Below are positions 55,153 to 63,628 of a stretch of 64,000 bases of DNA, one piece after another. The stretch comes from Desulfobacula sp. (lineage in GTDB: Bacteria > Desulfobacterota > Desulfobacteria > Desulfobacterales > Desulfobacteraceae). The stretch is taken from NCBI RefSeq assembly GCF_030611305.1, contig NZ_JAUWQB010000002.1, forward strand, positions 1 to 64,000, written 5' to 3'. Below the pieces are notes generated by a model. It saw only the letters and a list, made by a program, of their open reading frames with translations. It was not told the DNA's origin and ran no database searches. The stretch's first letter is position 1, and the number at the start of each line of letters is the position of its first letter. Made by a program: the position numbers and the translations under genes.

Positions 55153-57021
55153 CTAGTTTTTTGGGCCAGTTAAATCAATGGTTAATTCATAAATGCCTTG
55201 TTCTACCTTGGCCTGAACCGGGAAATCGCCTTTTTCAAATACTTTGAGCATGGCCCGGTTCGATGCCAGAACATCAGCGGTCATGCCCTGTGCACCCCTG
55301 TCTTTTGCCAATCTTGCCAGCATCTGATACAGATAGGTGGCAATCCCGTATCCCTGATATGCTTCATCAACGACAAATGCAGTATCCACAAAGGGTTTGT
55401 TCTGATGTTTGACAAACCTGGCTTCGGCGATAATGGTCTGTTGTCCCGGTTCGCCTACAAGGGCAACAATGGAGAGCGCATCCCGATAGTCAACGTTCAC
55501 GTATTCCTGTGTTTTTTCATGGGGCATGGTTTTTATGGGGCTGAAATACCGGTAGTAGATGGCCTTATCGGAAAATCTGTAAAATAACCGTCTCATCTGG
55601 TCTTCATCAGAGGGTTTGATCGCCCTGAAACGCACGTCAATGTTATCCCTGAACCTATGCCGGGTTTCAATATCAGCAGGATAAAAATGAGCGCTGTCTG
55701 CCAGAAATATTTGGTCTTTGTACAGGATATTGGTTTTTTTGGCCCCTTCAACAAGTGCAGGCCGGTCCTCGGGATGTGCAATTTCAATAAGGGCCTGGGC
55801 CCGTTCTCTTAAGGTTTTCCCCCGTAGATGGGCGATCCCCTGTTCTGTTGCCACAAGATCAATGGATTCGGGAAGACTTAATAAATCAGGAGAGTCCTCC
55901 ACTGAGAGGCGGATATTGGGAGCTCCCTGACGGTTTCGGCTGGGAAGGGCAACAATGGTATAACCGCCCTGGGAGATTTCTGCCCCGTTAAAAAAGTCGG
56001 CCATCTGTCCGGGGCCTGCTGTGACATGCCCTTTGGTGCTATGAAGGACCACCCGGCCTGAAAGATCAACTCGTCTTACCGGGATAATAAAGACAAACCG
56101 ATGATTTTTTCCGATTTCCAGGGGATGGAAGACTTTGTCAATGCTTTGAAATTCAACAATGGGATTTTTGTCAAGAAATTGCATTAACTCTTTACTGCCA
56201 AGGGCATAGGCAGTTAAAGACTTTCCCCTGAAAAGGCCTTTTTTCCGATTGGAAACGGCACCGCTTTTTACAAGTTCCATTAATGCATCAGTAAAAAAAG
56301 GGGTATGAATACCCAGATCTTTTTTATTGGCAAGATGTCTGGGCAGAGCCTCGAAAATGGGACCAAAGGTAAAGGCAAGGCAGCTACCATCCTCAATGAC
56401 CGATGCAACATTGGCAGCCAGCTTGTCAAATACAGGCTCCACCGGAAACCTGGGGAAATAAAACGGCGGATCAGTGGATTCAATAACCATGTCAAAGGAA
56501 TCAAAGGGAACAAAGGTGTCTCCAAAAGTAAAAGGGATTTCCTGATTGATTTCACCCACCACAAGATCAGCCTGGGCCATTGCCCTGCGGGCCACATCAA
56601 CTCCTACACCCAGGCTGCAGTAACCAGCCTTGTTGGGAGGTGTTATCTGAATAAAGGCAACATCAATGGGAATCTGTCCTTCCTTCATAAGCAGGGGGAT
56701 GGCTGAAAATCTTGAGGGGACCAGATCGACCTGGCCGGCTGAGATGGCTTCAGCCGATACCCATCCGGAAAAAAAGGTTTTAAGGCGGTACCGTTTGGAT
56801 TGTAATGCTTTGTATGAGATGGCATCCCCGAAACTGACAAGCTGGATCAGGGTCAGGTCCTGCAGGCGGTATCCCTTTGCATGCATGAGGCAGTTCACAA
56901 GGGTTCGGGGTTCAGCAGCACCCGTGCCGATAAAGATGTTCATTCCCGGTTCAATTTTTTTTAAGACATCGCCCGGAGAGACGATCTTTTTCTTCCATGA
57001 TGGTGTTTTTTTAAGCATCAT
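55153..57021 (-). CDS. Acetyl-CoA hydrolase/transferase fused to GNAT domain
   Basis: A 622-residue fusion. Residues 1-430 form a two-part CoA-transferase of the acetyl-CoA hydrolase/4-hydroxybutyrate CoA-transferase family (GTGAAEPRTLVNCLMHAKGY; SIDLVATEQGIAHLRGKTLR). Residues about 470-615 form an N-acetyltransferase (GNAT) domain with the acetyl-CoA loop VVDEAYQGYGIATYL. The combination is known in bacteria, where acetylation may regulate CoA enzymes. It suggests handling of acyl-CoA pools. It is first in an operon with the LysE gene. Confidence 0.9.
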   Translation of the reverse strand: MMLKKTPSWKKKIVSPGDVLKKIEPGMNIFIGTGAAEPRTLVNCLMHAKGYRLQDLTLIQLVSFGDAISYKALQSKRYRLKTFFSGWVSAEAISAGQVDLVPSRFSAIPLLMKEGQIPIDVAFIQITPPNKAGYCSLGVGVDVARRAMAQADLVVGEINQEIPFTFGDTFVPFDSFDMVIESTDPPFYFPRFPVEPVFDKLAANVASVIEDGSCLAFTFGPIFEALPRHLANKKDLGIHTPFFTDALMELVKSGAVSNRKKGLFRGKSLTAYALGSKELMQFLDKNPIVEFQSIDKVFHPLEIGKNHRFVFIIPVRRVDLSGRVVLHSTKGHVTAGPGQMADFFNGAEISQGGYTIVALPSRNRQGAPNIRLSVEDSPDLLSLPESIDLVATEQGIAHLRGKTLRERAQALIEIAHPEDRPALVEGAKKTNILYKDQIFLADSAHFYPADIETRHRFRDNIDVRFRAIKPSDEDQMRRLFYRFSDKAIYYRYFSPIKTMPHEKTQEYVNVDYRDALSIVALVGEPGQQTIIAEARFVKHQNKPFVDTAFVVDEAYQGYGIATYLYQMLARLAKDRGAQGMTADVLASNRAMLKVFEKGDFPVQAKVEQGIYELTIDLTGPKN

Positions 57022-57203
57022 ATATCCTCTGCCTTCACAAATTCAGACCTTCAAGCGGACTCCATGACGTGATGTCTTCGTTCCCGGCCCTGATCCATCA
57101 ACTTGAGCTTTGGATTGGGACTAAATTTTGGTTTGTTTTCTATGTCTGATATGATAATAGCATTATAAATGGAAAAAATAAGCAAAATTTTATAGGGGCG
57201 CAG

Positions 57204-57291
57204 AATTTTCCATATTTTTAACTTATTATCAAAATAAGTGGAAAATTATAGTATCTATTACAATCAATATCATGGAAAGTTTCCACTTATT
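57204..57291 (+). promoter_or_regulatory. Overlapping inverted repeats before the zinc-ribbon gene
   Basis: AATAAGTGGAAA (57233-57244) pairs perfectly either with ACTTATT (57221-57227, 5-nt loop, with AATTTTCC/GGAAAATT outside) or with TTTCCACTTATT (57280-57291). The two folds exclude each other, as in a regulatory leader. A further palindrome TGGAAAGTTTCCA lies at 57273-57285. The gene starts 60 nt downstream. 57022-57203 shows nothing else. Confidence 0.4.
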
Positions 57292-57351
57292 AACACTGTT
57301 CGATTCAAGAAGAATCTAGCACGGGCAATAACACTACTAGGAGGAAAGACC

Positions 57352-57543
57352 ATGGGTAAATGTAAAGGATGTGGCGATGAACTTGAAGATGGTTTCGAAT
57401 TTTGCACTTCTACTTGTCACCACAAGTACGACGAAAAGAAGGGCGTCAAGTTTGAAAATAAATGGAGCCCCGCAGAATACAGAGCTAATGTAGCCGCAGG
57501 GCAAAGAGATCAAATATTCCGAGCAATTGATGGCTTGAAATGA
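57352..57543 (+). CDS. Small zinc-ribbon protein
   Basis: A 63-residue acidic-to-neutral protein with a Cys4 cluster near its N-terminus (CKGCGDELEDGFEFC then TSTC), the pattern of a zinc ribbon or short zinc finger. A strong AGGAGGAAAGACC lies before ATG 57352; the longer in-frame reading from 57238 runs through the inverted repeats and is rejected. It ends in a helix with QRDQIFRAIDGLK. Function unknown. Confidence 0.75.
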   Translation: MGKCKGCGDELEDGFEFCTSTCHHKYDEKKGVKFENKWSPAEYRANVAAGQRDQIFRAIDGLK

Positions 57544-57560
57544 GGATATTGCACTTTAGA

Positions 57561-57590
57561 TAGCAGCGTTTGACAAATCAAACAGCGCTA
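57561..57590. other. Stem-loop between zinc-ribbon gene and intron
   Basis: TAGCAGCGTTTGA (57561-57573) and TCAAACAGCGCTA (57578-57590) form a near-perfect stem with a 4-nt loop. No T run follows on either strand, so termination is unlikely. It lies 18 nt after the zinc-ribbon gene. Confidence 0.35.
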
Positions 57591-57663
57591 GATTAACTTG
57601 ACTATAGGGCAGCATTGTTCTTTCTGATATATCCCCTTGGCATAGGCCGATATGGGACATCGA

Positions 57664-59628
57664 ATCGGGTAGCCGGGGGTTTTAATCCCCCAGCCCCCAC
57701 AACACCCTGCATGCGGGTCCGCACAGGGCGTTTCACCAAGATTACCGGGCCGAGGCCGGGTAATGAATTTTCACCCACTGATCTTTGACAGATATTAACC
57801 CTTGTTCCGATAGCCATTTATTAGTCATACCGACTTGTGTTGCCATGGTTCTGGCAAGATGCCACGGTCCCCTGCGACTAATCGCTGTCATGATGGCTTG
57901 TCTTTTAGAAGTTCCCAGTTTGAGGAGGTTGCGTACTTTGGTCCGGGCATAGCGCCACTGTTTCCAGTAACACATCCGTATCCGGCGGCGGAGCCATTCA
58001 TCTAAACCCGGGATGGGACGATAATACTCCGATATCCCATAATAGTTCATCCAGCCGCGTACGTATTCCGCTAACTTCTTGTAACGGTACCCCATGGAAA
58101 CAAACCAACTCCTCCCGGTAAAGCGACGTAACCGTCGCTTAAATTCCAGGAAGGATTTATCGCTCCACCTGATTTTACCTTTTACAAAGACAAAACCAAG
58201 GAAACCGCACTCCTCCACCGGAGCCACCTTGCTTTTCTTCTCGTTGACTTGGAGCCGCAGCTCCCGTTCGAGGAACCTTCGGATACTCGCCATCACTCGT
58301 GTGCCGGCACTAAGACTTTTCACCATAATGATGAAATCGTCTGCATACCTAACAAAATGGTGGCCGCGTCTTTCCAGTTCCTTATCAAGATCATCGAGAA
58401 GAATATTAGCTAACAATGGAGAAAGTGGGCCACCCTGGGGAACGCCAGTAGGCGTTGCCTGAAGGCAGCCTTTGACCATAACACCAGCCCTGAGATATTT
58501 ACCGATAAGCTTAAGAACCCGCTTATCCTTTATCTGACGGGAGACTCTACTCATCAAGACATCGTGATTAACTTTATCGAAAAATTTCGATAAATCAGTA
58601 TCAACGGCTACAGTGTAGCCCTGCCCTATGAATTGTTTTACCTGCCGGACACCATCATGGGCTGATCTGCCAGGCCTGAAACCGCAACTTGATTCTGAAA
58701 ATAAAGGATCAAATATTAATCCCATGACCTGGGCAATGGCTTGCTGGATCATTCTATCCAGCACTGTTGGAATACCAAGTGGACGTTTACTTCCGTCCGG
58801 TTTCGGTATCTCAACCCTTAGAACAGGAGAAGGGGCATATGTCCCTTCAAAAAGGTTTGAACGTATTTGGGGCCATAACTCGCGAAAGGTGTCTGGAAAT
58901 TGTTCAACGGTTACACCGTCGATTCCAGGGGCACCCTTATTGGCCCGCACCTGTTTCCAGGCACGACGTATATTTTCTGCCGAAAGAATACGCTCCAGTA
59001 GATGACTCTTTGAAAATGGTACTTCCACAGCGCGCCTGTACACTACTCCTCCATTCGGATTCACTGTATATACAAAGCTCATGGATACCTCCTTTTCGTT
59101 TGATGTTCGGTCCTTCACCCTGTCCGGGGCATTACCCCCGGCATTTGGCTACTATGACGTCTGCTGACTTCTGCCCTATCACCCTTCAGGTTACCCTGAC
59201 AGGCGCAATGAAACTTCTTTTGCATGTGCTGCCCATTGTTCGTGTTTCACCACCGTCGGCAACAGCCGGTGATGCCTGGACCTTGGCGACCCGGTATGGT
59301 CCAAGCCGGGATTTATTGCAAAAGATGCTCAATGCATGCAAGGCAGATCTCCCCGGATAAGAACGTGAACTTTCACTACACAACCGCAGCATTTACCCTG
59401 TCTCCTGAATCCTGGGCTTTGTCATGTTGTGCTGACTTACCCGGAGACCAGGCCTTATATGCTGTTTCTGTTCGTCGGCTCATAGTTTTGCACTCCAACT
59501 TCCTTCGGACGGTCCCTCGCGGTTCCGCCCTTGTTTTCGGCTAATACTTGTGTTAACAAAACACATGTTAACAGGACTCACGTATAGGGGACTTTCACCC
59601 CATAAGTTCACGCCCGTGCCGGGCGTAC
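57664..59628 (-). mobile_element. Group II intron with its maturase
   Basis: About 1.96 kb. The likely 5' end on the minus strand is GTACGCCC (59621-59628), a variant of the GUGYG start, followed by a structured region of about 540 nt (GGGTGAAAGTCCCC, GGACCGTCCGAAGG). After the maturase comes a domain V-like hairpin at 57702-57731 (CGCCCTGTGCGG / CGCATGCAGGGTG) and a domain VI-like stem at 57668-57698, ending in CTACCCGAT at 57664. The DNA is clearly more GC-rich than its surroundings, which points to recent transfer. Both boundaries are estimated by eye. Confidence 0.8.
57742..59082 (-). CDS. Group II intron reverse transcriptase/maturase
   Basis: A 446-residue LtrA-like protein. Reverse transcriptase blocks are clear: RRPLGIP-type fingers (KRPLGIPTVLDRMIQQAIAQ), SSCGFRPGRSAHD, TGVPQGGPLSPLLANILLDD and the active site RYADDFI. 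A maturase X domain follows (RYKKLAEYVRGWMNYYGISE). No HNH endonuclease domain is visible at the C-terminus, so mobility would use nicks at replication forks or hairpin targets. ATG 59082 follows AAGGAGG. It looks intact. Confidence 0.93.
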   Translation of the reverse strand: MSFVYTVNPNGGVVYRRAVEVPFSKSHLLERILSAENIRRAWKQVRANKGAPGIDGVTVEQFPDTFRELWPQIRSNLFEGTYAPSPVLRVEIPKPDGSKRPLGIPTVLDRMIQQAIAQVMGLIFDPLFSESSCGFRPGRSAHDGVRQVKQFIGQGYTVAVDTDLSKFFDKVNHDVLMSRVSRQIKDKRVLKLIGKYLRAGVMVKGCLQATPTGVPQGGPLSPLLANILLDDLDKELERRGHHFVRYADDFIIMVKSLSAGTRVMASIRRFLERELRLQVNEKKSKVAPVEECGFLGFVFVKGKIRWSDKSFLEFKRRLRRFTGRSWFVSMGYRYKKLAEYVRGWMNYYGISEYYRPIPGLDEWLRRRIRMCYWKQWRYARTKVRNLLKLGTSKRQAIMTAISRRGPWHLARTMATQVGMTNKWLSEQGLISVKDQWVKIHYPASAR

Positions 59629-59640
59629 CCAAACAAATTA

Positions 59641-59666
59641 CACTGGACGCGCAAAAGCGCGCCGGT
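59641..59666. other. GC-rich hairpin in the intron 5' exon
   Basis: CACTGGACGCGC-AAAA-GCGCGCCGGTG forms a long stem with one bulged base and one mismatch. It lies about 13 nt from the estimated intron 5' end. Some endonuclease-less group II introns insert next to terminator-like or bulged hairpins, so this may be the target motif. Confidence 0.5.
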
Positions 59667-59964
59667 GAATTGAGCGTTCAACTATATTTTCTGACAATCT
59701 TAATCAAACCCATTCTTCCAGATTCAACTCTTTAATATAAAAACCGAGCTATCAGCAGGCATTGGTCATTCAACTTTTTAGGATAGAAAGATTAATCACT
59801 CGATTTGTCCGACTCAAGTATTATTATCCTAACGGACATTGCCATAAGATCTTCAGAGTATCAATGATATCGGTTCAAATCTTAATTAAATTTTTGAAGA
59901 TATGACTTAAAACAGCCGTCTGCCCTTTTCCAATGCTCGAAGTACCTTGTCTCGGTCTTAGGAG

Positions 59965-60010
59965 AGCAAAGTGTCGATATTGCAAATATTGGCATTTCCG
60001 ACACTTTGCT
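59965..60010 (+). terminator. Terminator-like stem with 12-bp perfect arms
   Basis: AGCAAAGTGTCG (59965-59976) pairs perfectly with CGACACTTTGCT (59999-60010) around a 22-nt loop, followed by TTTTTC. No gene ends just upstream on the plus strand, so it may end a non-coding transcript. The surrounding 59629-60322 (694 nt) shows no protein gene. Confidence 0.5.
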
Positions 60011-60076
60011 TTTTCAGAATGTTTCCGAAATCTGTTTAATGACTAAGGGCAAATATTGAGTTTTGGCTATATCCGA

Positions 60077-60118
60077 CCATTTACTCAAAATGCCAGGATT
60101 GGCATTTTGGATAAATGG
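60077..60118. repeat. Long 19-bp hairpin with 4-nt loop
   Basis: The two arms match in 17 of 19 positions around GGAT; the inner CAAAATGCCA/TGGCATTTTG (60086-60109) is perfect. It has the look of a small palindromic repeat unit (REP/MITE-like) or a structured RNA. No T run follows. Confidence 0.5.
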
Positions 60119-60322
60119 CAATTTATCGAAAGGTATTGCAGGTTCCACAAGTTGAGCAAAAGCACGACTGTACTTGCTATCATGACCATATTTTTTTTAA
60201 AGTCTGTTGTGGTGGATACAAAAAAATAGGGGATAATCCATTGACACAAGATATATCATGTGCTTATTCTCAATAATCATAAAAACTTGATTCAGGCACT
60301 TGATTAAGATTAAAGGGGCAAA

Positions 60323-61069
60323 ATGAAAAAAGCCATATTGATCCTTGGAATACTTTTCTTTGCACTGGACTCACAGGCCCGGATGACGGCCGAAACAATA
60401 GTAAAAAAAGCCTTTGATTACTGGCGGGGTTAAGCCTCTGTTTCAACCATAATCATGACCATCCACCGTCCTGACTGGGAGCGCAGCATGACAATCAAAG
60501 CCTGGACCCGGGGTGAATCCGATTCCCTGTTTGTTATCACCAGACCTGCAAAGGATAGAGGGAACGGCACCCTTAAAATCGACAAAGGAATGTGGATGTA
60601 CAATCCCAAGGTAAACAGGGTCATCAAGCTTCCCCCTTCCATGATGTCCCAAGGCTGGCAGGGATCTGATTTTTCCAACAACGACCTTGCAAAAAGCGAC
60701 AGCCTTATCAAAGATTATGTGCACACCCTGGAAGACACAAAAATCGTTCAGGGCAAAAAAGTCTATTCTATAAAATCAATGCCCAAACCCGAGGCCCCGG
60801 TTATCTGGGGCATGATCAAACTTACAATATGTGAGGACAATATCCTTTTAAGTGAAGTGTTTTTTGATGAAGACCTTGCGCCTGTTAAGATAATGACGGC
60901 ATGGGATATCCAGATGGCAGGTGACAAGCTTTTCCCCTTAAAATGGAAAATGCAGAAATCTGATGCAATTGATGAGTATACTTTATTTGTATATGAGAAG
61001 ATTAGCTTTGAAAAAAGCTTGAGCAAAAGTATTTTCACCCGGACCAATCTTAAAAATCCAGGGCTATAA
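60323..61069 (+). pseudogene. Outer-membrane lipoprotein-sorting protein, internal stop
   Basis: The frame starts at ATG 60323 (AAAGGGGCAAA upstream) with a signal peptide (MKKAILILGILFFALDSQA), then TAETIVKKAFDYWRG, and meets TAA at 60431-60433 (codon 37). After it the same frame continues uninterrupted to 61069 with the expected family sequence (TIHRPDWERSMTIKAWTRGE; NPKVNRVIKLPPSMMSQGW). The total of 248 codons matches LolA/LolB-like sorting proteins. One nucleotide change (likely AAA to TAA at a Lys codon) breaks it. The ABC genes 11 nt downstream look intact. Confidence 0.8.
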
Positions 61070-61080
61070 GGGATTATTGC

Positions 61081-62319
61081 ATGTCAATAGAATTAAAAAT
61101 GGCGTGGCGCAATATATGGCGAAACCCTCGCCGGACACTTCTTACCATTGCAGCAATTGCCTTTGCAAGCATGATCCTTGTGTTTATGCTCTCTTTCCAG
61201 CTGGGTTGTTATGAAACCATGATTAATACTTCTGTTAAAATCAGTACGGGTCATCTGCAGATCCAGGCAAAAGGATATCTTAACGACAAAAAAATGCGTC
61301 TTGTCATTAAAGACCCTGACAAGATAGCAAAATTTCTTGACACGGTAAAAGGCATTGATACTTACACCTTCAGGACCAATGGGTTCTCACTTGCATCGTC
61401 TGATAAAAGAACTTACGGGGTTATTGTAACCGGAATAGACCCCATGAGGGAAGCCCATGTTTCAAGCATAAAATCCCTTGTTCGTAAAGGCAGTTATCTA
61501 AAAGAGGATGACGAGTATGCAGCCCTTATAGGAGAAAACCTTTCAAATAATTTGAAAGTGGATATCAATGATGAGCTTACCATACTGGGACAGGGGCGGG
61601 ACGGTTCAATTGCAGCTGCAGTTCTTACCATAAAAGGCATTTTTAACTCCGGCATTGATGAATTTGACCGGAATGTTATCATGATGGGGCTTAAAGGATT
61701 CCAGGAAATCTTTTCCATGGGAAAAAGTGTTCATGAAGCCGTTATAACAGCAGATTCCCTTGGGGATGTCTCCATGGTTAAACAGGAAATCCAGAATCAT
61801 TTTTTAAAAGTCAAAGGGGATGAATCTCTTGCAGTACCGGATTGGATGGAAATTATGCCGGGGCTGCTGCAGGGGATACAAATGGATCTTGTCAGCGGCA
61901 TCATCATGTATATCATCCTTATCATTGTTGTAGCCTTCAGTATTTTTAATACATTTTTAATGGCTATTCTGGAGAGAACCCGGGAATTCGGCGTCATGAT
62001 GGCCATTGGAACAAGTCCTTCAAGGATTACAAAGCTTGTCATGTTTGAATCTATTTGCATGACCATTGTGGGGATTGTTCTGGGAATCATCATCGGAAGC
62101 CTTGTAACGCTTTATTTTCAAAAACATGGGATCTTTATTGCCGGCACCGAAGAAATACTTAAACAATACGGGATTCCCGAAAGACTATACCCGAGGCTGT
62201 CCCTGATTTCTGCCGCAGCAGGGCCTTTGGTGGTGTTTGTTATTACTTTTGTGTCTTCTGTTTTTCCTGCTTTGAAGATCAGGAAACTCAAACCTGTTGA
62301 GGCCATGAACACTGTATAA
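61081..62319 (+). CDS. FtsX/MacB-type ABC transporter permease (LolC/E-like)
   Basis: A 412-residue permease with an N-terminal membrane segment after AWRNIWRNPRRTLLTIAAIA, a large periplasmic domain (about 40-270) and three C-terminal segments (IILIIVVAFSIFNTFLMAIL onward) with the FtsX motif ERTREFGVMMAIGTSPSRIT. It forms an operon with a second such permease and an ATPase, and with a lipoprotein-sorting gene upstream, so a role in lipoprotein or envelope transport is likely. Confidence 0.9.
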   Translation: MSIELKMAWRNIWRNPRRTLLTIAAIAFASMILVFMLSFQLGCYETMINTSVKISTGHLQIQAKGYLNDKKMRLVIKDPDKIAKFLDTVKGIDTYTFRTNGFSLASSDKRTYGVIVTGIDPMREAHVSSIKSLVRKGSYLKEDDEYAALIGENLSNNLKVDINDELTILGQGRDGSIAAAVLTIKGIFNSGIDEFDRNVIMMGLKGFQEIFSMGKSVHEAVITADSLGDVSMVKQEIQNHFLKVKGDESLAVPDWMEIMPGLLQGIQMDLVSGIIMYIILIIVVAFSIFNTFLMAILERTREFGVMMAIGTSPSRITKLVMFESICMTIVGIVLGIIIGSLVTLYFQKHGIFIAGTEEILKQYGIPERLYPRLSLISAAAGPLVVFVITFVSSVFPALKIRKLKPVEAMNTV

Positions 62320-62331
62320 AGATAAGAAATT

Positions 62332-63567
62332 ATGTATATAATATTAGCGTGGAGAAATATCTGGAGAAACCCGAGAAGAACCATTGTGATTCTGCTGGCA
62401 GTGATCATAGGTGTCTGGAGTATGATTTTTCTGGGCGCACTCATGCGGGGAATGGAAACCGAAATGGTAAGGAACTCCATATCCACCCTTACCGGAAGTA
62501 TCCAGATCCATCACAGGGATTATCGTAATGACCCTGTTGTTGAAAATTCCATGGATGGTATTGATAAACTTGACCAGGCCCTTTCTACAATCCTTGGACA
62601 GGATGCCCTCTGGGCAAAAAGGATAAGGGTAAATGCAATTGCTTCCAATGCCAGGCACACAGGCGGCGTTACCCTTGTGGGGATAGAGCCTGAAAAGGAA
62701 GCAAAAATTTCGTTCATTGGCAAAGCCATGGTATCTGGGCGGTTTCTTTTAGCGGAAGACAAAAATAAGATTATTGTGGGAAAGGCATTTCTTAAGAAAT
62801 TTAATACAAAAATCGGGAATAAGCTGATTCTCATGTCCCAGGACACCCAAAACGAGATTGCTTCAAAAGCTTTCAGGATTGTAGGGATTTTCAGTGCGGA
62901 ATCTCAAGCTGTTGAAAAGCAATTTGTTTTTGTCCCAATATCACAGGCTTCCAAAATGCTTAAAATGGGAAATTCGATATCAGAAGTTTCCATTATGCTG
63001 CCCAGGCTTGATATTACCGGCAAAAAAGAAACCCGGGCTGCAAAGAAATTAATTGCCGCTATCAATGATGATACCTTTGTTATTGAAACATGGCAGCAGC
63101 TTTTACCCATGATAAAGGCATATCTTAAGATGTCAGGATTTTTCCTTTATATCTGGTACTTTGTGGTTTTTGTTGCAATGGGTTTTGGTATTGTCAATAC
63201 GACCCTTATGGCCATCTTTGAAAGAATGAGGGAGTTTGGTTTGATGAAGGCCCTTGGAATGAGACCCTTCCAGATCATTAAAGGGGTTGTGACAGAGACT
63301 TTTTTCCTTTTGGTTTTAGGGATATTGGCGGGGAATATACTGGGATTTTTAAGTGTTGCAGCCATTGCAAGAAACGGGATTGATTTATCAGCCCTGGCAG
63401 CAGGTGCGGAAATGTGGGGAATCCCGAGAAAACTGTACCCGGAAATCTGGGCACAGGATGTTGCTGTGGCAGGACTTGTGGTGCTTGTTTTAGGTCTTTT
63501 AGTCAGCTTGTATCCGGCTTTTAAGGCTGCCAGGTTTACCCCGACCCAGGCCATGAGAAAGAATTAG
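62332..63567 (+). CDS. FtsX/MacB-type ABC transporter permease, second copy
   Basis: A 411-residue permease with the same layout as the preceding gene (LAWRNIWRNPRRTIVILLAV at the start; FERMREFGLMKALGMRPFQI in the FtsX domain). It starts 12 nt after the first. The two probably form a heterodimer like LolC-LolE. Sequence drift between them is considerable, so the duplication is old. Confidence 0.9.
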   Translation: MYIILAWRNIWRNPRRTIVILLAVIIGVWSMIFLGALMRGMETEMVRNSISTLTGSIQIHHRDYRNDPVVENSMDGIDKLDQALSTILGQDALWAKRIRVNAIASNARHTGGVTLVGIEPEKEAKISFIGKAMVSGRFLLAEDKNKIIVGKAFLKKFNTKIGNKLILMSQDTQNEIASKAFRIVGIFSAESQAVEKQFVFVPISQASKMLKMGNSISEVSIMLPRLDITGKKETRAAKKLIAAINDDTFVIETWQQLLPMIKAYLKMSGFFLYIWYFVVFVAMGFGIVNTTLMAIFERMREFGLMKALGMRPFQIIKGVVTETFFLLVLGILAGNILGFLSVAAIARNGIDLSALAAGAEMWGIPRKLYPEIWAQDVAVAGLVVLVLGLLVSLYPAFKAARFTPTQAMRKN

Positions 63568-63628
63568 TGAAAAATTAGATGTCCTTAAAATAAAAAACAG
63601 ATAAGATCAATTTACATGGAGACATGAT

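Noticed and set aside
57561-59710. Possible integron attC sites around the group II intron
   Set aside because: Hairpins with bulges are present, but no pair of RYYYAAC and GTTRRRY core sites at correct spacing and no integrase or cassette array could be found.
60431-60433. TAA as a recoded codon
   Set aside because: Selenocysteine uses TGA and pyrrolysine TAG; no known bacterial recoding reads TAA here.
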